A DNA stretch of 14,788 nt from Erysipelotrichaceae bacterium (GCA_003510215.1 DOKQ01000114.1:1-14788), one strand, 5' to 3'; positions 7,152 through 14,469 are shown, counted from the stretch's first letter. The notes: generated by a model from the sequence alone, not told the origin. Program-made: numbers and translations.

Positions 7152-8621
7152 TTATTTCTCCATTGGCAAAGTAACAACAAACTTGCATCCCTGATGTAAA
7201 TTATCTAGAACTCGAATAGAACCGTGATGTGCCTCTACAATTGATTTGCATATGGATAATCCCAAACCTAAGCCCGCCCGGGACGATGGTGACTTAACCG
7301 AATAGAACCGATCGAATACACGTATTTTTTGTGCATCACTTAATCCTATACCTTCATCTATCACTTCAAAAATAACAAACTGCTGTTTTTTGCGAACATT
7401 CAATATAACAGGCTTACCCTTTTCAGAGAACTTCAGAGCATTAGAGATTAAATTGATAAGTACTTTAACCATAAGTGATCGATCACACGGGAATAATACA
7501 ACTTCATTTGGCAATCTTGTGGAAATTCGCGTTGCCTCTAGAGAGGGAAACGTTGATAAGGCCTCTTCCACAATTTCATCCACTACATGCATTTGAGTGG
7601 ATAGCGTCAATGAAGTTTCCTGAAGTTTCATCATTGAAAGAATGTTTTCTACTGAATCAAGTAGCCAAGTAGCATCAAGCTCTATGGACTCGATTAATTG
7701 TTGAGTCACCTGATAGTCCAATGTCATCAAATGCTCTTTCAGTGTATGTGTTGATCCTATCATACTGGATAATGGAGTTCTTAAGTCATGTGAAATGGCG
7801 GATAGTAGTTGAACTCTCAACTTCTCCTGTTCAATTTGCATTAATGATTCATGCTGTTTTATCGTAAACAGTCTTCGATCAAGCGCTACACCAACCAAAG
7901 CAGTAATTGCTTTAAGTAACTCAGTATGTTCTTTCGATAAATTCTGATTGCACACGATAAGCACCGCTTCACCTCGCTCCTTCGATCTGACAGGAATGAA
8001 GTAATGAAACAAATTCTTCCTTGAATTTGACTCTCTTTTTATAAACTCATTGGACTCCAAGCTATCTGATATTCCTTGCTCAAACTGACGATTGAGATGA
8101 TTGCATCCAATCAGAAGGGATGGCTCCTGGTTTGATAGTTCATTCATCCAAATAAAAACATCAGTCTGAAACTCAGATTGTAATCTGTTTTGGATTAGAT
8201 ACAAAGCGTCATGGAGTGCCATGTTCTCCACCAGTTGCTTGGAAACATCCAAAAGTAAGCGTAAATCGGTTTGATTTTTAATTGCAATCTGATGTTGAAT
8301 TGATAGTTTTTGAAAAAAAGAACTTGTCACAACAGAGACAACAAGCATAGTAGCAAATGTGAAGAAATATTCCGGATTATCGACATAAAGTGTGTAATAT
8401 GGTTCTGTAAACAAGTAATTGAAAATGACAACCGATAAAAAGGATGCCAAAATACCGTAGATGTACCCTTGCGTCTGTGTAGCAACAAAGAATACAGCAA
8501 GAAAATAAATAAGCACCGTTGTAGCTTCTTGCCAACCTATTGAATTTAACCATATAGTAATAATCGTTGATGCTGTAAGGGAAAGTACGACAATCAAAAA
8601 ATTGCGAAGAAATATTTTCAT
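7152..8621 (-). CDS. KdpD-like sensor histidine kinase lacking the N-terminal KdpD/USP domains
   Basis: This 489-residue membrane histidine kinase starts directly in a DUF4118-type four-helix membrane module (about residues 5-104). It is followed by a GAF-like region (about 115-250), a HisKA domain with H278 in SAISHDLRTPLSSMIGS, and an ATPase domain with the N box (NLISNALKFS, N390/N394), G1 (DEGIGL, 422-427), F box (FDRFYS) and G2 (GLGLGLSICKS). This order matches the C-terminal half of KdpD. The usual roughly 350-400-residue cytosolic front part (KdpD domain plus universal-stress domain) is absent. The ATG at 8621 is preceded by GAGG at a 6-base spacing; longer in-frame options at 8627 and 8714 have poor sites. 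A TACAAT at 8645-8650 could be the -10. The gene precedes the KdpE-like regulator by one base. The ligand is unknown; potassium or turgor sensing is inferred. Confidence 0.88.
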   Translation of the reverse strand: MKIFLRNFLIVVLSLTASTIITIWLNSIGWQEATTVLIYFLAVFFVATQTQGYIYGILASFLSVVIFNYLFTEPYYTLYVDNPEYFFTFATMLVVSVVTSSFFQKLSIQHQIAIKNQTDLRLLLDVSKQLVENMALHDALYLIQNRLQSEFQTDVFIWMNELSNQEPSLLIGCNHLNRQFEQGISDSLESNEFIKRESNSRKNLFHYFIPVRSKERGEAVLIVCNQNLSKEHTELLKAITALVGVALDRRLFTIKQHESLMQIEQEKLRVQLLSAISHDLRTPLSSMIGSTHTLKEHLMTLDYQVTQQLIESIELDATWLLDSVENILSMMKLQETSLTLSTQMHVVDEIVEEALSTFPSLEATRISTRLPNEVVLFPCDRSLMVKVLINLISNALKFSEKGKPVILNVRKKQQFVIFEVIDEGIGLSDAQKIRVFDRFYSVKSPSSRAGLGLGLSICKSIVEAHHGSIRVLDNLHQGCKFVVTLPMEK

Positions 8622-8822
8622 ATACATCCTCTTTTCATATGTGTATTGTACACCAGAATATATAACTCTGACTACAAAAAAGAGGAAGTTACTCCATTCA
8701 AAGAATCTTCGCAACCATTTCAGTCAATTAAATAGTCTCATCTGACATCAATCATAAAATTCGTTTACAAAGATAATTAAAATCTGGCTTGACTTCTAAT
8801 AGTTGTTCTGAAGTTTTAAATT

Positions 8823-8845
8823 AAAAAAAACACCCTATTGGGTGT
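8823..8845 (-). terminator. Rho-independent terminator after tRNA-His
   Basis: On the - strand ACACCC-AATA-GGGTGT (8830-8845) is followed by a run of at least seven T. It starts 14 bases after the tRNA 3' CCA, giving the tRNA its own transcript end and isolating it from the kinase gene downstream. Confidence 0.85.
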
Positions 8846-8859
8846 CTTCATTGCAAATA

Positions 8860-8937
8860 TGGGGCGATCGACGGGACTTGAACCCGCGAGTGCCGGAGCC
8901 ACAATCCGGTGCGTTGACCAACTTCGCCACGACCGCC
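8860..8937 (-). tRNA. tRNA-His (anticodon GUG)
   Basis: The - strand folds into a full cloverleaf. The acceptor stem is GCGGTCG with CGATCGC (one G-U pair), and the anticodon stem CCGGA/TCCGG encloses the loop TTGTGGC with anticodon GTG. The T arm is GCGGG-TTCAAGT-CCCGT, and the 3' CCA is encoded at 8862-8860. The histidine identity element G-1 (complement of 8937) pairs with C73, the feature unique to tRNA-His. It is a single-gene unit flanked by its own promoter and terminator. Confidence 0.97.
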
Positions 8938-8956
8938 ATGTCTAGTTGCAAGGGTA

Positions 8957-8985
8957 ATTTTACTGTATTTAGGCACTTTTGTAAA
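8957..8985 (-). promoter_or_regulatory. Sigma-A type promoter of tRNA-His
   Basis: On the - strand TTTACA (8985-8980) and TAAAAT (8962-8957) are separated by exactly 17 bases, each one mismatch from consensus. Predicted transcription starts near 8950, about 13 bases before the mature tRNA 5' end. Confidence 0.75.
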
Positions 8986-9055
8986 GCCCTATCCATTGAT
9001 TTCATCAATTTTCTTTTAAAAAAGTAGAAACGTTGTTCATTATTCACACAACTTT

Positions 9056-9080
9056 CAATTGTAAACACTGTACACAATTG
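9056..9080. repeat. Inverted repeat over the degV promoter -35 region
   Basis: CAATTGT (9056-9062) and ACAATTG (9074-9080) are perfect 7-base inverted arms separated by 11 bases, overlapping the degV -35 hexamer. The layout fits a repressor operator, but AT-rich chance similarity cannot be excluded and no regulator is identified. Confidence 0.3.
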
Positions 9081-9097
9081 TAAATATAGGATAAAAT
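9069..9097 (+). promoter_or_regulatory. Putative sigma-A promoter of degV
   Basis: TGTACA (9069-9074, 4 of 6 matches) and TAAAAT (9092-9097) are separated by 17 bases. The -10 ends 24 bases before the ATG at 9122, with GGAGG at 9111-9115 in between. Confidence 0.5.
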
Positions 9098-9121
9098 AGA
9101 AAGGTAATCTGGAGGTAGACT

Positions 9122-9955
9122 ATGAAAAAGTATATGATCATGACAGACTCGGCAGCTGACTTAAGTGAACTGGAAGCTAAACAGCTTGACCTTCGTGTTG
9201 TCCGTTTGCCACTTTCTGTAAATGAGCACTCGTATAAAGAAGAAGTCGATTTAACACAGTCACAATTAATTCAGGAAATGAAGAATAAAGCCGTTGTAAA
9301 AACAGCACAACCGGTTGTAGGCGAGTTGCTTCAGCAGTGGGAAGAAGCACTTACGGTGGCTGAGCGCATTCTTTATATCCCCCTTTCATCTAAGCTTAGC
9401 GGATCATTTTCAAGTGCTTCAGCACTAGCAGCTCAGTATGACGATCGCATTGTCGTGGTGGATGCCAAGCTGGTGGCATATCCATTGCAATACATCTGCA
9501 AAGAAGCAAGGAAGCATTTAGAAAATGGACATTCGCTCGAAGAGGTCAAAGAAATGATTGAACATAACACCTACATGTATGCAGCTTTAATCCCGGATAA
9601 TCTCGATTTTCTTCGACGTGGTGGCCGAATTTCAAGTGCAGCAGCAGCTCTTGGAAATCTATTAAAGATCACACCTATCCTCAAAGTTGAAGATGGAGGA
9701 ATTGATGTTCTAGACAAAGTCAGAACCCAAAAGAAAGCCATTCAGGTAGCTCTTGAATCCGTCACGAATGTAGAGAATCATGATGAGTATCACTGGTATG
9801 TAGTGGAAGCAGACGCTCGTGAACTTGCAGATACTGTCGCTGGTCAACTTCAGGATATCGTTCAGCAAAATATTATGATTCGTCCAATCTTCCCCATCAT
9901 CATGGCGCATACAGGACCTGGGACCATTGGACTTGGTCGCGTTAAAAAATTCTAA
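9122..9955 (+). CDS. DegV family fatty-acid-binding protein (FakB-like)
   Basis: This 277-residue cytosolic DegV-family protein is of a type that holds a fatty acid and, as FakB, presents it to the kinase FakA for phosphorylation and entry into phospholipid synthesis. Family signatures are in order: MTDSAADL (7-14), KTAQPVVGEL (60-69), IPLSSKLSGSFSSA (86-99), VVVDAKLVAYPLQ (111-123), FLRRGGRISSAAAALGNLL (163-181), KITPIL (182-187), and the C-terminal AHTGPGTIGLG. S98 or the TAQP threonine (T61) is in the usual fatty-acid carboxylate-binding zone. Full length for the family. ATG at 9122 follows GGAGG at a 6-base spacing. It is monocistronic, with its own promoter and a bidirectional terminator directly after the stop. 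No FakA gene is nearby, which is common for FakB paralogues. Confidence 0.92.
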   Translation: MKKYMIMTDSAADLSELEAKQLDLRVVRLPLSVNEHSYKEEVDLTQSQLIQEMKNKAVVKTAQPVVGELLQQWEEALTVAERILYIPLSSKLSGSFSSASALAAQYDDRIVVVDAKLVAYPLQYICKEARKHLENGHSLEEVKEMIEHNTYMYAALIPDNLDFLRRGGRISSAAAALGNLLKITPILKVEDGGIDVLDKVRTQKKAIQVALESVTNVENHDEYHWYVVEADARELADTVAGQLQDIVQQNIMIRPIFPIIMAHTGPGTIGLGRVKKF

Positions 9956-9956
9956 C

Positions 9957-9985
9957 AAAAAATCCACATTATCTGTGGATTTTTT
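9957..9985. terminator. Bidirectional terminator between degV and the ECF S-component gene
   Basis: A 12-bp stem (AAAAAATCCACA at 9957-9968 with TGTGGATTTTTT at 9974-9985) has a five-base loop and U-tracts on both strands. The stop codon of the - strand gene (9969-9971) lies in the loop, and the degV stop ends two bases before the stem. Confidence 0.85.
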
Positions 9986-10532
9986 TAAGTACTCGAACCA
10001 GTGGCATACTGAGTATGACCGCCAGTACAGCTTCGAAAATTGTATTTTGTACAATGACATACAGGACAAAGGCAATAACGGCGTTAAACTGATCAAAAAT
10101 ACTACCATCTAGCCCAAGGAAAATAGCTAGAACAGTTAGAACAAACACTGCATGAAGAAGTGTTGTAATAAAAGCTGTAATCCCCACTTGCACGTCCTGC
10201 TGAATCTTAAACTTGTTAATCATGTTCCATACAGCACTTACAGAAAGACCAAATAGCAATCGTGGAAAGACAGAAACAATTGGATTGATAAACAACATAT
10301 CGACTGGAGTGGCTCCACGGGTAAGTGCAACTACAAGAGAAGAAACCCCAAATGCCAATGATGTGATGACCGCACTTCGAAAACCAAAGACAATCCCTGC
10401 AACAATGACAGGTATGTGAATGATGGTCATCGAAATTCCACCGATTTGAATGATTCCAAGGTTTGGAACCAGTGCAAGAATGGCTGTAATCGCTATAAAC
10501 ATAGCGTTAATTGTAATATCGCGAGATTTCAT
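9969..10532 (-). CDS. panT: ECF transporter S component, probably pantothenate (PanT-like)
   Basis: This 187-residue membrane protein has about six hydrophobic segments and the general shape of ECF-type vitamin transporter S components. The first helix carries an AxxxA pattern (A10, A14), the small-residue face that docks the T component. Such proteins bind a vitamin and work with a shared energizing module encoded elsewhere. Loop features are GGISMTIIHIPVIVAG (31-46) and the FINPIVSVFPRLLFG segment (81-95), typical of this family. The gene starts one base after the coaX stop, with GGAG in the end of coaX, so both are co-translated. The pairing with pantothenate kinase is the reason for naming pantothenate as substrate; that is inference from context. 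Other vitamins remain possible. Confidence 0.75.
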   Translation of the reverse strand: MKSRDITINAMFIAITAILALVPNLGIIQIGGISMTIIHIPVIVAGIVFGFRSAVITSLAFGVSSLVVALTRGATPVDMLFINPIVSVFPRLLFGLSVSAVWNMINKFKIQQDVQVGITAFITTLLHAVFVLTVLAIFLGLDGSIFDQFNAVIAFVLYVIVQNTIFEAVLAVILSMPLVRVLKKIHR

Positions 10533-10533
10533 G

Positions 10534-11298
10534 TTACTCTTTCTCCTTTATAAATATCTCATATAGACCTTCGCTAAGCAAAAACTCATCATAAGTAAAG
10601 TCCGGCATGGCGTGATAAATGATTTTCGCATAGCCTCCAGTAATTAATCGTGTCACAGGTAGACCCAGCTCTTTTTCAATCTTATCCGCAAGACCTTCCA
10701 CTGTGGCAATCGCCCCATAAAGAACTCCGGATTGCATCGCTTCAATCGTATCTGAACCAATCACGTGAGTTGGAAGTGTCAAATCAACGGCAGGCAGATG
10801 AGGGATGAAACGAACGAGTGCATCACTAGAAATCCCAATCCCTGGGACAATCACTCCACCTTTAAACTCTTTATGTTGATTGATGACACTGATTTTCGTT
10901 GCTGATCCTAAGTCCGCAACAATCGCAGGTAATGGATATTTCGCCATTGTTCCATAGCTGGTAGCTATGAAATCAGCACCGATATGATCACGCTCTTTCA
11001 GATGAATCTTAAAATCGCGAAGTTTTGAAGCCGAGACCACATAAATATCAAGGGCGGTATATTCCATTAATAAATGAACCAAATCATCTGTAATTGCTGG
11101 AACAACCGACGAAAGTACAACACCTGTCAATGTTTCCCTGTCAACTTTTTTTGAAAATAACTGATCCAACCACTGTTTGTAGTAGTTAACCACATTTTCC
11201 TTCTGTGTTTCCAGCCGTTCATCATAGATTCTCTGCTTGTTCAAATCATAGATGACGGCCACCAGATTTGAGTTTCCAACATCAACGGTTAGTATCAT
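10534..11298 (-). CDS. coaX: Type III pantothenate kinase (CoaX)
   Basis: This 254-residue kinase performs the first step of coenzyme A synthesis, phosphorylating pantothenate. It belongs to the ASKHA fold. The first phosphate motif is TVDVGNSN (4-11, with D6), a second is ADLGSATKISV (128-138), and GGVIVPGIGIS (147-157) and GADF (107-110, with D109, the expected catalytic aspartate) follow the family order. Variants worth noting are GADF where most have GADR, and DLGSATK where DLGTATT is usual. The start at 11298 has AGGAGG with a spacing of 6. The gene is followed after one base by the ECF S component. It lies downstream of the Tad terminator, so it must have its own promoter in the 65-base gap, but no convincing hexamer pair was found there. 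Confidence 0.92.
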   Translation of the reverse strand: MILTVDVGNSNLVAVIYDLNKQRIYDERLETQKENVVNYYKQWLDQLFSKKVDRETLTGVVLSSVVPAITDDLVHLLMEYTALDIYVVSASKLRDFKIHLKERDHIGADFIATSYGTMAKYPLPAIVADLGSATKISVINQHKEFKGGVIVPGIGISSDALVRFIPHLPAVDLTLPTHVIGSDTIEAMQSGVLYGAIATVEGLADKIEKELGLPVTRLITGGYAKIIYHAMPDFTYDEFLLSEGLYEIFIKEKE

Positions 11299-11362
11299 AA
11301 AATCCTCCTAAAGTTCAATACAAGTTTACACTATTTACTCAATTTTTACCATGATTTAGACT

Positions 11363-11382
11363 AAAAAAGGCAGTTTCCTGCC
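11363..11382 (-). terminator. Terminator of the Tad pilus operon
   Basis: GGCAG-GAAA-CTGCC (11382-11369 on the - strand), a GNRA-like tetraloop hairpin, is followed by six T. Its first base is the last base of the TAG stop codon of the TadE-like gene (11382-11384). Confidence 0.85.
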
Positions 11383-11711
11383 TAATTTACTGGTGTTGTT
11401 ATCGATTGAATTTTCACAAAAGAATCAAACTTAAGAACGCCAATTCGGATAGGAAAGAAGACCATGACTCGATAGCGCTTCGACACCTCCTGATTAATGG
11501 AGTAATGACAAAACTCACAAAGTTTCATGTCATCGATCTTGGTTTGCACTTGTTCATCATATCGATGAGAAGACTCTATCTGAGAAACAATGCTCTCCTG
11601 AAAAAGTCGAGCCTGATGGTAATCAGCCATAACTTTGACAAATGACATTGCAATAAGAATGAATGTCATACCAAACAATATGACCAGACTAACTTCAAAT
11701 CCCCCTTTCAT
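11382..11711 (-). CDS. TadE-like pseudopilin with a CxxC motif
   Basis: This 109-residue membrane-anchored protein starts MKGGFEVSLVILFGMTFILI: a very short basic or glycine leader, an acidic residue (E6), then a roughly 16-residue hydrophobic stretch, which fits TadE/TadF-type minor pilins processed by a prepilin peptidase. The rest is a helix rich in charged and glutamine residues (about 28-62) and a beta-rich tail. An unusual CEFC pair (C65, C68) sits at the join. The ATG at 11711 shares its first base with the TGA of the preceding Flp-like gene, and GAGGTTGGT precedes it. It is the last gene of the Tad operon. Sequence is diverged; the call rests on the N-terminus, size and context. Confidence 0.6.
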   Translation of the reverse strand: MKGGFEVSLVILFGMTFILIAMSFVKVMADYHQARLFQESIVSQIESSHRYDEQVQTKIDDMKLCEFCHYSINQEVSKRYRVMVFFPIRIGVLKFDSFVKIQSITTPVN

Positions 11712-11857
11712 CAGTTACCAACCTCTGACATACTTGTCCATTGAGTGGTAATATTCTCACGCAATGTTACCTTGAATTCTTCGGAAAAGGCAATCATACC
11801 TACCGCGATGACTGTCACAACAAGGACAAGTCCATACTCTTCAAAAAATGCTTTCAT
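11711..11857 (-). CDS. 48-residue Flp-like pilin (candidate major pilin)
   Basis: This short gene begins MKAFFEEYGLVLVVTVIAVG and ends in a polar tail (TLRENITTQWTSMSEVGN). EYGL followed by a hydrophobic helix is the hallmark of Flp/type IVb pilins, in which mature residues 5-6 are Glu-Tyr. If residue 3 (A) were mature residue 1, E7 and Y8 would be positions 5 and 6, leaving only a two-residue MK leader without the usual glycine at -1. The ribosome binding site AAAGGAGGTGA (11862-11872) is nearly fully complementary to the 16S tail, consistent with a highly expressed structural protein. It lies between the TadC-like and TadE-like genes, with the site overlapping the tadC end and a one-base overlap with the next gene. 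Function is inferred from motif and locus. Confidence 0.7.
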   Translation of the reverse strand: MKAFFEEYGLVLVVTVIAVGMIAFSEEFKVTLRENITTQWTSMSEVGN

Positions 11858-11861
11858 TATT

Positions 11862-12614
11862 TCACCTCCTTTCGAGCAATAACACAATCGTTTGCATCAT
11901 CATAACTATAAAAACGCCAGTTACCGCCACCAAAGGAGCCATTGCCCACCATTGGCTAAGTGAATCAGACGATTTCATCTTTTCATTCCGGGCTTCTTTC
12001 AGCCATCGGCCTGTCGTAGATATCATGCGATTTAACTGATGCATGGCATCCTGCTGTCCTACTGAATTATATCGATACAACAGTTTCATCGCTCTGACAA
12101 TTTCTACACACTGATAATCTGCCAAAAACTCATTGTACACAGATAATTTACGGGGATTCTCTCTCAGCTTTCCTACAAGTTCATTTAAATGACCACGAAT
12201 CAGTAAAGGAGAATGCGGAATGGATAGTTCAAGAGCAACCATGACCGTATTATGTTGAAGTAGAATCTGCAATTGACGAAGCCAAACCGGAAATTGTTCC
12301 GAAAGTTTTTTACGATACTCTTTTAATTTGAGTTTCATCCGCCAATACGGTTGTTTGTATACCACAAACACAAGAAGTGATGACCCACTAATCATGGCCA
12401 GATCATAATCAAATAGTATAGCAATGACAATAAGCAAGCATGCTACCATACACTTGTAAATTCTTTGAGTTGCGAACTTCTGATAAGATATGGATTGAGT
12501 CATCATCACCAGCTTTTCGATATCTTCCTCAGCCAATACGTTGATAACCATGTCTTTCTTCACATAAAACGCAATAAGTATACATATAACTGATCCCTTA
12601 AATATCCAGATCAT
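11862..12614 (-). CDS. TadC-like pilus inner-membrane platform protein
   Basis: This 250-residue membrane protein of the Tad/T2SSF platform type has an N-terminal hydrophobic segment (about 4-18), a central hydrophobic pair (54-86), a cytosolic helical domain (about 92-222) and a C-terminal membrane helix (224-246). The cytosolic part has the typical FPVWLRQLQILLQHNTVM start and a GQQDAMHQLNRM stretch. TadC with TadB forms the membrane platform that the ATPase rotates or pushes to add pilin subunits. The ATG (12612-12614) overlaps the TadB-like stop by four bases (ATGA). The end lies four bases before the Flp-like start, which uses a ribosome binding site lying in this gene's last codons. Assignment is by architecture and gene order; identity to known TadC appears low. 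Confidence 0.75.
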   Translation of the reverse strand: MIWIFKGSVICILIAFYVKKDMVINVLAEEDIEKLVMMTQSISYQKFATQRIYKCMVACLLIVIAILFDYDLAMISGSSLLVFVVYKQPYWRMKLKLKEYRKKLSEQFPVWLRQLQILLQHNTVMVALELSIPHSPLLIRGHLNELVGKLRENPRKLSVYNEFLADYQCVEIVRAMKLLYRYNSVGQQDAMHQLNRMISTTGRWLKEARNEKMKSSDSLSQWWAMAPLVAVTGVFIVMMMQTIVLLLERR

Positions 12615-13456
12615 ACCTTATCACCCATAACGATCCAACGAGAGGATAGCAATCGAAAAGCAACAAGAATCGTGACAAAGACGACAAGAAGAAATGCCGT
12701 AATCACATGGTGATAGATATCAAATAGAGTTAAATCAAAGAAACTGGTTAACATAGACTGATTTAGTAATGCAATTACACAAGACATCAGACAAAGCAGA
12801 ATCATTCGCTGTTTCATCCGTTTCCTTTCTTCAATCCAAATCATTGTATCTTCAATCCAATCATCTATATCATCCTCCAACAGTTCAATAGCATCATGGC
12901 TGCCAAGGCTTCCAAACATTTCACAGCTGCTCACAAACGTTTGAATGTTTTTAACAATAAAATGAGGATATAAATCATAAAACACCTGGAATGATGAAAG
13001 AACGTCTCCTTTTTGTTCAATAACTTCAATCATGGATTCCACAATGGGTAATAACCGTTCATCCACATACGATTTCGATTCACTATAAGCAAGAAATACT
13101 TTCTGATGTGTTTTAAAGTGAGCTAGAAAATGCTGAAGAAACTGAGTACACTGGTGAAACTCATTGGCATAAAACCTATATTTTAGCTGATAAAGTAACA
13201 CAAGGGGTAAACCACACCAACTGATAATCAGAAGAAGAATCATGTGTTTTACTGACAAATGAAACATGGTCGTCAGTGCAAGAATAGATAAGCTCAAGAC
13301 AATGTAATGAATAACAAATGACTGATATTGCGGTGTCATAAAAGCGCTATACCACTTTTTCCCAACGAACACGGTAGATAGCTCAGAAAAGGATAGATGG
13401 TCTTTGCCAACCAGATAAATGGCTAAAAAGCCCACAAGAAGCAAGAAAATAATCAT
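12611..13456 (-). CDS. TadB-like pilus inner-membrane platform protein
   Basis: This 281-residue membrane protein has an N-terminal hydrophobic helix (1-17), a central pair (47-65 and 70-89), a cytosolic helical domain (about 91-215) and a C-terminal pair (216-232, 247-268). This is the plan of Tad-type T2SSF proteins. The cytosolic half contains a FQVFYDLYPHFIVKNIQTFV stretch and SCEMFGSLGSHDAIELL, which fits the conserved 'GD/LxxxL' helix region of this domain. It starts with ATGA overlapping the ATPase stop by four bases and ends overlapping the TadC-like start by four, so the ATPase, TadB and TadC are made in step. Family recognition is by architecture and order rather than strong residue identity. 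Confidence 0.75.
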   Translation of the reverse strand: MIIFLLLVGFLAIYLVGKDHLSFSELSTVFVGKKWYSAFMTPQYQSFVIHYIVLSLSILALTTMFHLSVKHMILLLIISWCGLPLVLLYQLKYRFYANEFHQCTQFLQHFLAHFKTHQKVFLAYSESKSYVDERLLPIVESMIEVIEQKGDVLSSFQVFYDLYPHFIVKNIQTFVSSCEMFGSLGSHDAIELLEDDIDDWIEDTMIWIEERKRMKQRMILLCLMSCVIALLNQSMLTSFFDLTLFDIYHHVITAFLLVVFVTILVAFRLLSSRWIVMGDKV

Positions 13457-14469
13457 CCACTTTTCCCTCCTTTTCTACAGTTTTCATACCATTGCTTCTT
13501 CTGCAAAAGTTTGCCTGGCCATATCGAATAATCCGTCTGTCCCACGGATACTTGATAAATAGGCTCAATCATAATCTCATCATCCTTAACATAGAAGCAA
13601 CAGACTTCCTTTACATATCTTCGCACACCTTTTCGCGTAATAAGTGCTTCCATATGAACCCCTATATCAATAGACTCACAAATCATGTGCATAATGGTTT
13701 CGTTGGAAAGCTCAACACTTTCAAACATATGCAACATACGCTTAGGAATCATGAAAGCACTCGAAGCATGTAACGTAGATAATAAGTTTGCTCCTGTGGA
13801 CACACTTTGAAGTAAACCAACAACTTCCTTGCCTCGGACTTCTGAAACAAGCATCCAGTCAGGTCGCTGTCTTAAGCAGGTTTTGATGGCACTACTGTAA
13901 TCAAAGTATTCATTCACTTTTAATGCAACACAATCACTCTTCGGAAATAAAACACCATAGCGCAGTTCATAGGTATCTTCAATCGTAATCACCCTTTGAC
14001 TAGGATCAATGTTCGAAGAAAGATACTTTACAAACTCAGTCTTCCCTGACCCCGGTAATCCACTCACGAGTATGTTACAGCGATATTTGACACATTGCTT
14101 TAGAAATTCCAGCACCCATGATGGTGCTATTTTCTGCTTACGAATCACATCCGGTGTCAGTCTCAAAATCGCGGGTGTTTTACGTATGGAGATACTCAAG
14201 TACTTACTAACACTTGGATGTACCAAACTGATTCGTAATTCATTAGTCGCGGACTCAACCACCGGATGAACTGTATTAAAAGGTAAATTAGCATAATTGG
14301 CGAACTTATAAGCCAACTGCTCACAATGTGCTGTCAGTTCTATCCCCTCAACCCGATATCTCCCTTTACTTAAATGATCAATCCAAATATCTACACCATT
14401 GTAATTAATGTCGGTTATCATGACATCCTCCACATATGGCTGCAACAAACCAAAATCAAACTCATTCAT
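13453..14469 (-). CDS. CpaF/TadA-type secretion ATPase of the Tad pilus
   Basis: This 338-residue ATPase energizes pilus assembly. The N-terminal domain has DVMITDINYNGVDIWID (15-31), the usual 'D..ITEI.vNG...W' entry motif. Then follow Walker A GLPGSGKT (137-144), the Asp box ITIEDTYELR (161-170), the Walker B region WMLVSEVRGKE (205-215) and the His box STLHASS (231-237), all intact. The chosen start is the ATG at 14469 (MNEFDFG), overlapping the CpaB-like stop by 8 bases (ATGAATGA), with GGAG about 9 bases upstream. A start at 14538 would overlap the upstream gene by 77 bases. At 338 residues it lacks the long N-terminal extension of many CpaF proteins. It couples directly with the TadB-like gene. 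Confidence 0.9.
   Translation of the reverse strand: MNEFDFGLLQPYVEDVMITDINYNGVDIWIDHLSKGRYRVEGIELTAHCEQLAYKFANYANLPFNTVHPVVESATNELRISLVHPSVSKYLSISIRKTPAILRLTPDVIRKQKIAPSWVLEFLKQCVKYRCNILVSGLPGSGKTEFVKYLSSNIDPSQRVITIEDTYELRYGVLFPKSDCVALKVNEYFDYSSAIKTCLRQRPDWMLVSEVRGKEVVGLLQSVSTGANLLSTLHASSAFMIPKRMLHMFESVELSNETIMHMICESIDIGVHMEALITRKGVRRYVKEVCCFYVKDDEIMIEPIYQVSVGQTDYSIWPGKLLQKKQWYENCRKGGKSG

Noticed and set aside
8622..8822. Possible riboswitch or c-di-AMP element upstream of the sensor kinase
   Set aside because: The roughly 200-base region shows no strong stems or conserved core beyond AT-rich text; only a weak TACAAT -10 candidate was seen.
8835..9077. Open reading frames on both strands over 8835-9077
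   Set aside because: They read through the tRNA-His gene, its promoter and terminator, and encode no recognisable protein.
9710..10108. Long - strand frame of 132 codons crossing the degV end
   Set aside because: It covers the degV 3' end, the bidirectional terminator and the antiparallel ECF gene end in another frame, so it is a shadow of real genes.
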